A stretch of DNA of 6,139 nt from Huberarchaeum crystalense [NCBI: Candidatus Huberarchaeum crystalense] (GTDB lineage: Archaea; Huberarchaeota; Huberarchaeia; Huberarchaeales): positions 3,045 through 9,183 of the forward strand of contig PFUW01000035.1 of the NCBI GenBank assembly GCA_002790315.1, read 5' to 3'. Of this stretch, positions 6,069 to 6,139 are shown in pieces. The translations under genes were made by a program, and so were the position numbers. The notes under the pieces were generated by a model. It had not been told where the DNA came from. It was given only the letters and a program-made list of their open reading frames with translations, and made no database searches. How positions within the stretch are numbered: the first letter of the stretch is position 1; each line of letters begins with the position of its first letter.

Positions 6069-6139
6069 CTATGACTCTTTCCACTCAACATAATTTCCTA
6101 CAACATTGCTTGTGTTCATACTGTACTTTTCATTTTGCT
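6069..6139 (-). CDS. Short reading frame at the right edge, possibly the 3' end of a gene entering from outside
   Basis: On the minus strand the frame reads QNEKYSMNTSNVVGNYVEWK, then ES and TAG at 6071-6069. There is no stop between the window edge and this TAG in that frame. It is therefore either the C-terminus of a longer protein that begins beyond base 6139, or a tiny gene starting at the ATG at 6119. It lies in the right-hand copy of the 62-base repeat. I do not recognise the family. If it is a gene end, the left copy is a partial tandem duplication of it. Confidence 0.3.
   Translation of the reverse strand, partial: QNEKYSMNTSNVVGNYVEWKES
6078..6139. repeat. 62-base direct repeat, copy 2 (may continue past the window)
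   Basis: This copy runs to the last base of the window, so its right boundary, and any further copies, cannot be seen. Read on the minus strand, it keeps the TGG codon that is TGA in copy 1. Confidence 0.9.

Noticed and set aside
5999-6139. CRISPR array
   Set aside because: The repeat is 62 bases with a 17-base spacer, only two imperfect copies are seen, and no cas gene is present. It also reads as a protein-coding duplicate.

Overview
The window is about 35% G+C and carries archaeal-type information-processing genes: aIF5B, a translation elongation factor 2 with the diphthamide-site motif, and the recombinase RadA. This is certainly archaeal DNA. The low G+C, short intergenic gaps, absence of visible Shine-Dalgarno sites before the three minus-strand genes, and slightly divergent EF-2 and RadA sequences fit a small-genome lineage such as DPANN. 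That placement is only an impression.

Layout: positions 1-1664 (+) hold the 3' part of the aIF5B gene, entering at the P-loop. It converges on the EF-2 gene (1772-3943, minus) across a 107-base A/T-rich gap containing short direct repeats with a 33-34 base period. Upstream of EF-2, on the same strand, lie a rhomboid intramembrane protease (4082-4729) and radA (4762-5862), 32 bases apart. The transcription order on the minus strand is radA, rhomboid, EF-2. The 138 bases between rhomboid and EF-2 are not empty: they hold the frameshifted and truncated beginning of a P-loop kinase-like gene (3994-4094), broken at a (GT)5 run. The right end (5863-6139) is A/T-rich and contains two copies of a 62-base repeat spaced 79 bases apart, which encode nearly the same short peptide on the minus strand.

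The intact genes cover translation initiation (aIF5B, subunit joining), elongation (EF-2, translocation), homologous recombination (RadA) and membrane proteolysis (rhomboid). They are housekeeping functions and I see no defence or mobile system. The least expected signals are the kinase remnant, the duplicated element at the right edge, a near-identical A/T motif abutting the start codons of the three minus-strand genes, and an excess of the tetranucleotide CGCG inside coding sequence.
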